A stretch of 64,000 nucleotides of DNA from Arachnopeziza araneosa (Eukaryota > Ascomycota > Leotiomycetes > Helotiales > Arachnopezizaceae): NCBI GenBank assembly GCA_003988855.1, contig QYAI01000026.1:186001-250000 (forward strand), given 5' to 3'. The translations under genes were made by a program, and so were the position numbers. The notes beneath the pieces are model-generated. The model was not told the DNA's origin. It was given only the letters and a program-made list of their open reading frames with translations, and did no database searches. This document shows, in pieces, positions 54,676 through 64,000 of this stretch (position 1 is its first letter; each line of letters starts with the position of its first letter).

Positions 54676-57600
54676 TCACATCACCCCCGTACCACCGGAC
54701 AGAAGCAACCGTGGATTTCCAGTGTCGAGAGGATCAATAGCGGTAGTAAACAACGCATACAGTTGCAGAAAACTCAACAAATAATGAGAGATGAATGTAA
54801 AGGGAAAGACAACGACAGCAAGAATGATCTCCACCGCCGGTGCCTTGAGCAGAAATGGGAGATGCCGCATAAACTCGACGACCAACAGAGTCAACAGAAA
54901 CCCACAAACCCATCCTACCTTCGCCTTCCACAAGAGCAAGAGTAACGCAGCGTCGTAAAAGACCGGGATGTCGAAGAGGAAGATGAATAAGGAGAAGGTG
55001 GACCAGGGGTGCGCATGCCAGCACACGCGGTCTTGGAAGAGGGTCTTGATGGCGTGCCGGTAGTTGGATCGATGTGTCTTGACCACACGCTCCCAGAACA
55101 TGTGAGCGCGAGGCGGGTCATAGGCGACGTTTGTGATAGCATCGGCATGATGGTTGAACACGAGTTTATAGCCCCTCTTCTCCACGAAACGGGTAAGGAA
55201 CGTCTCGCTGTCACAAACAAGCGGTCCCATCCCAAGCCACGTCTCGCTGAGGAATTCATGACGGAAAGATAGAGAGTGCAGGATCTCCGTGCGGATGATG
55301 CGGACGGGGCCATCAAGCTTAAAGATCCCGCCGTCAATATTGGATGTCGCGATGGCCTCGTAGTTCTCGTGCTCCACGGAGATGCTGGCGAGGTGATTGT
55401 GATAGTTTGCTCGATCTCCTACCACGGGAACAATGTGCCGAGCGGTTCCGACCATGCCCACAAACGGGTCTTGAAAGGCAGCGAGTGAGGTGGAGAGGAG
55501 TCTCTCAGGCCAACCGACAACGCCGCCTTTTTTCAGGGCCACAAGGGGCGTCTCGACGTGTTGAAGAGCTTTGACAATCTCGCCGCGCTTGTTGCTTTCT
55601 AGCGTGGAAATGACGCGGACGCGTCCGACGTATCTGGCTGTGGCGGTCACGGCTGCTTGCTGCATGGCTAAGCCAGTGGTGGTAATGATGACGCCTGCTA
55701 CGCCTGCGGCCAGGATAGATTCAACCGTAGCAGCGAGACCCAAGTTGACAATGGAAATTTTCAAGATGACCGTCACGTCTTCCGGGGCGTATTCCGGGTT
55801 GGCGATGGTTTGCAGAGTACGAGTGAACAGAAAGTACGAGATGGCATTGACGACAATCTTGGTGGCCTTGAAGAATGCAAATATGACGAAGAAGAACAGG
55901 TACTTGTTGCTGAACCAGAGAGAATTTGGCCCGATGAGATAATACCCGAGGACTGCTTCGTGGTAGGCAAAGAAGACGGCCAGGATCCACTGCATCGGTG
56001 GCCATGAGATGATTGCTCGAGTTAATCCTGTGACATGTGGCACAGGGTTTCTAAAGGAACGCATGATTCGATGTGTTGCCCAGGTCAATAGTATGATGGT
56101 TATTATCCACAGCGAGGTAAATTGAAGCGAAGACGCACAGCCGATGCCTTGAATGCCTGACTCATCCCCAGAATAACTGACCATAGGTCTGGTTGCAGGG
56201 GTCACGCTCTCTGGTAAGCCTGAAATCGAAGTCACCGCCGGCCTGACTCTACTCTGAATGCTTGTCACCGCTGCAGCTTCTGGCACGCCTGTCTTCGCAC
56301 CCGTCGTTTTAGGAAAGACTCTTGGTGCCTCGGTAAGTTCTGTAGTAATTTAGCTCCTATTTCTAGTCGAGAAGTGTTGGACGATTGCTTACTCTTTTGG
56401 CCAAACTTTAAAGACCTGCTGGTTCGCGCTTTTTCTTTAGCGTCGTTGATCTCGTTGAGTCTGCCTTTCGCGTCTTCGAGGGCTTTCTTGTAGTCATCCA
56501 AAGGCTCGGTCCTCTTGCTGCTGGTCGGGACATATTTAGAAGATTTATTCCTCATCTTGGCGAGCTTGGAAAATATGCTGCTGCGTGATTTCTCTCTCTC
56601 GGCGTCGATTTTGTCGAGTTTGTCTTTCGTCTCTTTGAAAGCTTGCTCGTAGGCATCTAAAGGCTCGCTTGTGCGAGGTTCTTCCTGCCTCGGTTCCTCT
56701 TTTTTTGTTGTTGAACTATCTCCTTCCCTAGTTACCTGTGGAGAAATCGTGGTTCCTTTGTCTCTACTTGAAGTATATCTGTCCCAAAATTTTAGAGCGG
56801 GATATGTCCACTTTTTCTTCTCTTTGATAGTCTGCTTGTAATCATCCAAAGGTTCGCTCTTGTAAGGTTCTTCCCTTGTTTGCTCTTTGACAAGCTGCTT
56901 GAAATCATCTGAAGGCTCGCTCTTGTAAGGCTCTTCCCTTGTTTGCTCTTTGACAGGCTGCTTGTAATCATCCGAAGGCTCGCTCTTGTAAGGTTCTTCC
57001 CGCCTTGTTTCCTCTGTCATCGACTCTGAACTATCTCCTTCCCATCTTATTTCCTCTGTCGTCGACTCTGAACTATCTCCTTCCTGAGTTACCTGTAGAG
57101 AATCGGTGGTTCCTTTGTCTCTACTCGAAGTATGTCTTTCCCAAAATTTTAGAGCGGGATACGTCCACCTTTTCTCCTCTTTAACAGTCTGCTTGCCATC
57201 ATCCAAAGGCTCGCTCTTTCGAGGTTCTTCCTGCCTTGTCTCCTTTGTCGTCGACTCTGAACTATCTCCTTCCCAAATTACCTGTGGAGAATCCGTAGTT
57301 CCTCTGTCTCTCCCTGAAGTATATCTATCCCTAAATTTCAGAACTGAATACGTCTCCTCTCTCTCTTCCGTCGGCTTTGAAGTATCTCCGCTCTCGATTT
57401 GCTCCGAGAGATCGTCTAGGATACCTTCTGCAAACTCTGAGGTTGTCTTATCTTGTGAAGGTGCAAGGTTGTTATCCTGAGTTTGAATCAGCTTAATAAC
57501 TGCTGCAACACCCTCCCAAGCAAAGTTCAGCCCATTCAGGACGATTCTTGTCAAAGGAGACAAAATAAGATATCCTTGGAAGTATTCGAGGTAACGCCAG

Positions 57601-58937
57601 AAATGAACCTTAAAGCTCTGGACCAGTCTGCCAGAATAGTCAATATGGTGGTCCATGTTCGTAGCATCAATGATGGCGGATCCAATGACAACCAGGCCAG
57701 GTATTACGGCGTTCACAAGAGCGGCGGCCCAATAGGTTAAATCAATTTTAAAGATCTCAAGGACGGCGAAGATTATAAAACCGAACCAAAAGACTTTCCA
57801 GGACCACCCCTCAACGTTTCCAAAGAAGCAACCAAACATATAGTTGTACCAAGGCAAAAGCCCATTATAGACGTTGATCAAATAGTTCCGCAAGCGTTCG
57901 CGTAGAGAGACTCGAGGCGTGCCAGGTATTGGAGCTTGTAAGGCTTGAGGTGGTCGAGCGGGTCTTGCTTGACCCCAATTCAGCCCTGCCGCACCAGGAA
58001 GACGACCAAACCATCCGCGTAAGAAGTCGATAGCGTGTTGGTATAGTACTGGCAATACATTCCAGCCTCCAAAGCGAGGTCTAAAGATCCGAAAATTCAT
58101 GAACTCGAAAAGTAAAATAGTGATTGCAAGCACACAGATGCTGATATATTCCACTCTCAACTCGGTGTTTGTTAAAATCCATCTTTGTGACCACAGGTTG
58201 AAGGACGCAGGGTTCAAGAACAGGTACTCCCAGTGTAGCTGCACAAAATGGGCAGCTACAAAGGCAGAGACCCATGCAACAGTTCTCAGGAATCCAATTC
58301 GCAAGCTGGTCGCAACCAACAGCGGGAATCCAAGATGTAAAGAGTATTCAGTCGTTGAAAATTTGTCGAGGTCATCTTTGTCATTGTTCATCATCGCCGT
58401 TGTGATAACAAAGTACCATATAAAGAGAGCCAAGAAAATTGCATCCCATAGCGATAAGTGTGTATGGAATGGTTGCAACCATCCATTTATACGAGCTAAA
58501 TAGACATTGTTGAGAGGCAACCAGCGACGGACTCGGTTGCTGCGGAGGCTAGCCCAGACACATAAGGATCCGAGTAAAATGGCGGTAATCGCCCAGAAGA
58601 TCCACGGCCAATTTGTGATTACGAACTGTATAACCGGGTTGAAAATACCGAGGATGCCTTGAAGCCTTCCGGTTGCTGCTGTCCAAGAAATATCGCTACT
58701 CAAACTCGTACCCAGAACAGGATCGAAGATGAAGTAGGTAAAAAGCCAGAAACAGCCCCTGAGAATAACATAGCAGGTTCCGAGGATGATTGCTACCGCA
58801 GTAGCGACGCCCGTCCACGATGCGTCCGAGATGTAAACTGCAACTGCCCCAAGCTTGGCCGAGAAGGTCTCCTCGGCATCCCAAACACGCACCAGCGCAT
58901 TGCTCTCCAGCGACTCTGTAATCTTTCTCACATCCAT
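54676..58937 (-). CDS. 1402-aa fusion: multi-pass membrane region, repeat linker and divergent GT2 glycosyltransferase
   Basis: Exon 1 (58937-56393) joins exon 2 (56339-54676) through a 53-nt intron (GTAAGC donor, TACTACAG acceptor) that keeps frame, giving 1402 aa. Residues 1 to about 500 contain around nine hydrophobic helices of no recognised family. About 500-840 is a charged linker of repeats: three copies of a TYPALKFWxRYTSSRDKGTT module and 21-residue TREEPYKSEPSDDYKQPVKE units. The last ~500 residues resemble fungal polysaccharide-synthase-like GT2 proteins: PEYAPEDVTVIL, VVGWPERLLSTSLAAFQDPF, EAIATSNIDGGIF, GPVRIIRTEIL, CDSETFLTRFVEKRGYK, then C-terminal TM helices. The usual VTVIVPT-D and QxxRW motifs are changed (VTVILKIS; ERVVK), so catalysis is doubtful. 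It may be a scaffold or a specialised transferase at a membrane. Confidence 0.75.
56831..57004 (-). repeat. 63-bp in-frame tandem repeat inside the fusion gene
   Basis: Starts at 56831, 56894 and 56957 are exactly 63 bp apart and encode the 21-residue units EEPYKSEPSDDYKQPVKEQTR with small changes. Larger ~65-residue modules flank it. Confidence 0.85.
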
Positions 58938-60672
58938 GGATGACGGCCGATCGAGATGCTCGAGATGCGATATTTGGGAAAAAACATCAAGCCTCCACCG
59001 TCAGGTCGCGGAAACCAAAGCATGTTGTGAGTGTCGAGAACAAAGAGCTCTTTACGAGCTCCGTCATGCCGTTTTCGAGCGGAAATTTGCTGCGTTCGGG
59101 TGGGTATGTACTCGATGAAAGAACCAGGTGCATCGTCGTGAAGAGTACAAGAAAATCAGTCCAGATCAAAGGAGAAATTTCACTTGAGATGAACCATAAC
59201 ATAGATGCATTCGTGCCGGACGGACAAAGAGATAGCTCACAATCACGTGAGAGACCGATACCTTGGATCTTGGTGACCGCGGACGATGAGAAGCGCTTGC
59301 ATACTGGGGGACTAGAAAAAACGTGATGACCCGAGAGTGTGAGGTGTGGTTGTGAAATGGGAGAGTGCATCCTCCATGAACTTACGTGAAAACAGGGTTC
59401 TTTTTGCGAGGTTTCCATGAAGAATAACGAGATGCAGACGAATAGACTCATGCACCCAAGAAAGAATCATGTAATTTTGACACTGCATCTTAAAAGTTTT
59501 AGCCGGCGATAATTGTATCTGTGGAAGTGTTGAAATCATGGCTAGTAATGGTGATGGGGAACATCAAAAGAGAGGGAGTGGTTCTACCACAGATTATTGC
59601 AACTCGCTTGGTTACTAATTAGCCGTGGGCCATATTCAATATCATACTCTTGAATTAAACAATCAAATGGTCAGACGACTAATAACTATACCTTGGGAAG
59701 CTTTTGGCGTCTTTGGAAGCGTGTTGATGCGTCTGGAGTTGTCTCTTCCGGCTCGAGAAAAGATTGTCTTTTGATATTGCCAACAACTTACTCTACCCAT
59801 CCGAACAGCAAGCAACTAAAGGAGACTATGGTTCTTCGCCAATGCTCATCTAGGAAACTAATAAAGTACGTCAATGACACTACCAGCTTCCTGCCAGCCG
59901 GAGGGAAAAACAACAGCCCATGAGCTCGCTTATCGTTCCGCATTGGGTAGTCTGTATATATGTCAGCAGGGAGCAGGTGCAAGCGAATGTCCCCAGACGG
60001 ATCCCAGATGGTCTACCCTTCCATACTTGGCATTCGGTTTAGAGACGCAAGAATCCCAGGCTGTAAACATGTCGCTGTATGATCCATGTCCGAAATGGAG
60101 GGTTTGCGTATAGCCAAGGGGCCGACAAGTATAAGGTTTTCCTAGTTTTGAAGGTAGTTAGAATACCTAGAATCTTCATTTGTGATATCTCTCCTTAATT
60201 TTCAAGTTAGAGCGACTTGGCTTCGAATTAGCAGATCTTGCTAACTTAGAGGCTAAGTTATGGATACTTGCTTACTAATCTCAGCCGAATTCAACCTCCC
60301 TTTCAACATCCGTTTTTCATCTCAGGTAACATATATCACCTCGAATCAGAAACAAAGCACATATCATTGCATCTTGCAGGTAAAGCAGTAACCCAGACGG
60401 TCGAGCCAAAACGCCAAGGTTGTAGGATCAGCACGTGACTGGTGGCGGGGTCTTGGAGACACAAACGACAGCCTCACCACCAGACTGGGATGAGAAAACT
60501 TCATTGAGGATTACCTCGTTTTTGAATAGCTGCATCGTTTCATTCATCTGACACTATATTGAGGTATTTACCATCAGACAAACCCTGAACTGGTAACTGA
60601 CCTTTAAGCATCGCTCACTGAGCTCTAGGTAGCCTTACGTATTGCGGCACCACCTGATGGAAACTTCTTATT
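58938..60672. other. Intergenic, about 1.7 kb, between divergent genes
   Basis: Promoter of the fusion gene (left) and of the F-box-like gene (right). ORFs of 128 and 154 codons near 58940-59450 overlap on opposite strands and have no domain, so I do not call them. Nothing else seen. Confidence 0.45.
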
Positions 60673-62002
60673 ATGGATGATCGGAGACGCAGGGGCCGCT
60701 CAGAGGCTGGGAATAGCAGACACCAGTTTCTTTTCGAGAACCGCGAGTCTTTTGAGCCGTTCATCAATGAGGCCGACTTGTGTAGGGGTTGCCCACTGGA
60801 CAACAAGCGGAATGTCTTCAAGAACGAGATCGTTACTCAGAATGAAGGACTCCAAGGCCTTCCCGTGGAACTATATCACGCCTGTCTGAAGTATCTTGAT
60901 ATTGGAACCTTGACAGCTCTTCGACGAGTGTCACAGTGCTCTCGATCCGTGGTTGATTCTCTCTACGAGTATAAAATTATATATGGAAGTGCCCCAAATG
61001 CAATTAGAGCCTGCCTCGCAACGGGTATTGCATCTTCTATGCCCATATCCAGAATTTACCAGACTTTGACGAGCATGGAGTGTTACTACTGCAGAAACCT
61101 GTATGCATTTCATCCCATATTTACCAATGCTAAGACTCTCTAGCGATGAGCCGCAATCCACATTTGGAGCCTACTTGTGCCTCTTCACAGGTTACCGAGT
61201 CTGTCTCTTTTGCATCCGTAACAACCCTTTACTCAAAACCGTCGATCTCTCCACGGTTCTCCATCTCACCTGCAAACGCAACTCCCACATCTCGAGCATC
61301 AACACCATGAGCCTCCTGCACACGCTCCCAGGCACCTATGGTCCTCGTCTTCCTTCGCTCCTTGACAACTCACCACGGAGTACCATCGTACTTAGCTCTT
61401 CGGTCCAAGCGCTCCCTGGCGAAACGCTGACAACAAGAGATGGCCGGGTCTTGCACGGGCATACACTGGACATGGTCTACCACCACCCGCTCGTCGACCC
61501 CAAATACGAGTCCAGCATCCTCCCATTAGGCTACGTGACTCCGGACAAGGAGCGCCAGATAAAGCAGAAATACATGTCCGTCATCAGACTACCCTATCTC
61601 TCCACATCAAGAGAAACCTTGGACTGGGGTGTGCTATGCAAAGAATGCGTATTAAGCATGCAGTACGCCGAGATAAAGTGGACGCGCGACCAAGCTCGCC
61701 GAAGGCAGGCGGGTCATGTCCCATGGCTAGCCACTGATTGGATGAGATCGACCAATCGCCTTCGAAAAGCAGCGTGCCGAATTTTCACTGCAAGCGAGCA
61801 GGCGATGGTGGATGCATATAAGTTGATTGAGAATGGCGAGTTGGTTGCCGATGACCTTTATATGGAGGGACTGAGTATGCAAAGTCATCGATTGAGGCAT
61901 GTGAGAGAGGAGAAATTGAGTTCAAAAGAAGTTCTGTGGAGATCAGAACAGAAAAGGTTGCCATTTCCGCTTTTGGGAGAGACTTTCCAAAAGTTTGGTT
62001 AA
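60673..62002 (+). CDS. F-box-like protein with cysteine-pair region
   Basis: Two exons (60673-61100, 61144-62002) give 428 aa. The 43-nt intron has a GTATGC donor and the joint reads YYCRNLDEPQSTFGAYLCLF. An F-box-like segment, GLPVELYHACLKYLDIGTLT followed by ALRRVSQCSRSV, lies at about residues 60-95. This module usually links a target to SCF ubiquitin ligase through Skp1. Behind it are Cys pairs (CYYC; CLFCIRN) and a later VLCKECV, as in many fungal F-box proteins with a small zinc-like knuckle. The N-terminus has CRGCP as well. The C-terminal half is helical and basic without a known domain. The target is unknown. Confidence 0.75.
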
Positions 62003-62333
62003 GACGGGGTGATTCGAAGCAGGTCTGCGTTGCGATTTCTTCTATTATGACGGAGTCTGGATTTACCTTGATGGGAGATAGGCTTGCTCGTATTGTACTT
62101 CTTGGTGGACTTTCCGGGAGTTCGTCGTCCATAATATCATGCAATGAGAAATGAGTCTCCTTCGATCACACTCTTCTTCTAACAACAACAGTTCTATTGA
62201 CATTAATCAATCACTCATAAGATACAGTACTACAGTTGCACCATTTCACTCATTCATCCCTGCCCAACACCTCCCAATGCTCCGTGCCCTATCATGATAT
62301 ATCATACAGCCCCTTCCTATCACTACCTCGAGT
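62003..62333. other. Intergenic, convergent 3' ends
   Basis: About 330 bp. Nothing recognised. Confidence 0.5.
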
Positions 62334-64000
62334 TCATAAGAAACCCTTGCTTAAGCTCGTCTGCCTAGATACGCTACTCTTTCTCTTCGGCACATCAATA
62401 CCATTCTCTTCAACCCCAGTTCCACTAGCCATGCTCCACATCGCACTAGTTCGTCTCACACTTCCCGCCCGCTCTCCTCTCAATTTCCAACTTTCTAGCT
62501 CTCTCTCGATACGCAAGGCGCGCTCTTTCTCCTCATTCAAAGCTCTCTCAGCCCTTCTGGCAGTAAGCTGCACTGCACTCTCACTGCTCTGTAATTCGTC
62601 GATCGTCTTCAACAGTTTTTCAACCTTGTCTCGAGATCTGGAGATATCCTCTTGCAGTTGAGAATTCGTCTTGTCCCGGCGTTCGATTTGTTGTTGCAAG
62701 TCCTTGACAGTGCGATCAACATTACGGACGGAGCGCTGGGATTTGCTGCGTTCAGTTTCTTGGGCTTCAAGCTGCGATTCAAGCTAGAGGATATGTTAGC
62801 TAGGTAACCAGGACAATCCCTCAGACACTTACTTCTTGGACGCGACCATGGAGGAATCTAACGTCTTGGCTTGCACTTGAGTAGCTCTTTGTTTCAAGAT
62901 CGACAAGTCGTACTTGGAGCTCCTTCAAAGACTTCTCGAGCGCTGCTTTCTCTGTATTGAGTTGCACAGTCATCTCGCGTTCGGCAACGATGTCCTTCTG
63001 CATTTCGGAAGCAAGGGCTTCGGCACGTCTCATCTTACCCACAGCTGCTGCTGCAATATCTTCTTGTTGCGCAAGGTTGGATTTGAGTTCTAGAAGTTCC
63101 TTATCTAGACTAGCCGCATTCCTGAGCGAAGGGCTATCACCCCGTGCAAGGTCATCAAGGCCAGCCTTTGCCTCCACTAAGCGAGCTTCGAGACCGCGCT
63201 TCTCCCGTTGAAGCATGTCTCGTTCGGCAGTGATATCATCAGCCGAGGTCCTCAATGTTCTCAATTGGGACATCAAGCTAACAATCTTGTCCTGAGCATC
63301 GGTATGAGCCTTAATAGCCTCATCTCTAGATGCAGACAAATCTGACAAGGTAGATTCAAGACGGGCCTTCTCTTTGGACCAAGTGGAGCTGTTGAGGACT
63401 TCATCGTCCCATTTAGATCGAAGCTCTTCAAGTTCTTCTCGGAGTCGAGTATTTTCTGCTTGCTTGAAGAGTTTTTCTTCTCTTGCAATATCAAGCTCAT
63501 TTGTAAGAGTAGCGAATTCAGTTTGGTACTTCTTGCGAGTTTGCTCCATGCTAGTTTCCTTGTCTTCGATATCCATGGCTCTTTGACTACGGTAATCTTC
63601 CAGCTCGTGTTGCAAACGCTTCCTTGCTTGAACTGCTGCTTCCAGATCGGATGATAGGTCTTCAAGTCGTTCTTCGTAGCTTTGGTTTTGTCGTTGAAGA
63701 TCTTCAATAGTAGCATCCATTTGCTGACGTTCAGACATGATCTCAGCGCAAGTATCGTCAGCCTCCTTTGCTTGGGATTTGGCAAATTGTTCGGCACGGG
63801 AAGCTTTCATTACTGCAATCTCAGCCTGCTCGAGCTTACCAAAATATTCATCAGACCGGCTCTTGTACAGTGACAAGCTTGATGATATGTCAGCCAACTT
63901 TGAAGATTCGGCATCAAATCGTATCTGAAGATCTGCATATTCTTGGAGTAGCTGGCTTCTGCTGGCTGCCTCCTGCTCTCTTTGCAGAGTCATCTCCTCT
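62334..64000 (-). CDS. Myosin-II heavy chain, C-terminal tail (partial, 5' end outside window)
   Basis: Two exons are visible: 64000-62833 (still open at the window edge) and 62783-62334, joined in phase 0 through a 49-nt intron. The 539 visible residues are almost entirely heptad coiled coil, ending in a Ser-rich non-helical tailpiece with RKSSVSRQTSLSKGFL. A KGFL-type end after a long rod is characteristic of the conventional myosin-II heavy chain of filamentous ascomycetes, which works in the cytokinetic ring at septa. The motor and IQ motifs would lie to the right of the window. Another long coiled-coil protein cannot be fully excluded without the head. The ATG at 63993 is internal, since the frame is open upstream of it. 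Confidence 0.75.

Noticed and set aside
58940..59451. 128- and 154-codon ORFs on opposite strands
   Set aside because: Mutually overlapping, in the promoter region of two divergent genes, no recognisable features.

Overview
The window is nuclear DNA of a filamentous ascomycete, most likely a Leotiomycete (Helotiales-like). The evidence is short phased introns of about 43-60 nt with GTRNGT donors and CTRAY branch sites, fungal-only families, and the type of MED17, PFK, Rqc2, OPT and myosin-II proteins present. Most genes are split, so I rebuilt exon chains by hand from splice signals and checked each for reading-frame continuity. Single ORFs are misleading here.

Left part (1-15.5 kb), ordinary housekeeping: the tail of an unknown gene, an unknown 650-aa protein with an OTU/papain-like Cys-His pattern, Mediator subunit MED17 divergent from 6-phosphofructokinase, a PARP-type zinc-finger protein with a lysine-rich repeat tail, and IMP-specific 5'-nucleotidase ISN1 divergent from a class-I-like O-methyltransferase.

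Middle-left (15.8-24.1 kb) is a gene graveyard. It holds broken copies of a secreted coiled-coil/Thr-rich protein, a cupredoxin-like Ser/Thr-rich membrane protein, an amidase, a membrane-protein fragment and a short-chain dehydrogenase. All carry in-frame stops and frameshifts, and some stops are TAG where the family has Gln. A 52-aa putative secreted protein lies among them.

25-50 kb: the unfolded-protein-response regulator HacA/Hac1, in which an Ire1-type non-canonical intron of about 20-23 nt is visible; tRNA adenosine deaminase TAD2; a complex I 21-kDa-type subunit divergent from replication-fork protein CSM3; ribosome quality-control factor RQC2; a 13-exon oligopeptide transporter; the ribosome-assembly WD40 protein SQT1; a peroxisomal-type acyl-CoA/4-coumarate-CoA ligase ending in AKL; and an AlkB-like dioxygenase preceded by two zinc ribbons.

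50-64 kb: a 47-bp minisatellite, a fungal transcription factor with a bZIP-like basic stretch instead of a zinc cluster, a microsatellite-rich 2-kb promoter region, a very large (1402 aa) fusion of a multi-pass membrane region, an imperfect-repeat linker and a divergent family-2 glycosyltransferase, an F-box-like protein, and the 3' part of the myosin-II heavy chain, which runs off the window.

The most unusual objects are the 1402-aa glycosyltransferase-like fusion whose catalytic motifs are eroded, the zinc-ribbon/AlkB protein, the hidden HacA intron and the cluster of decayed genes. Nothing in the window can be called a new system with certainty.
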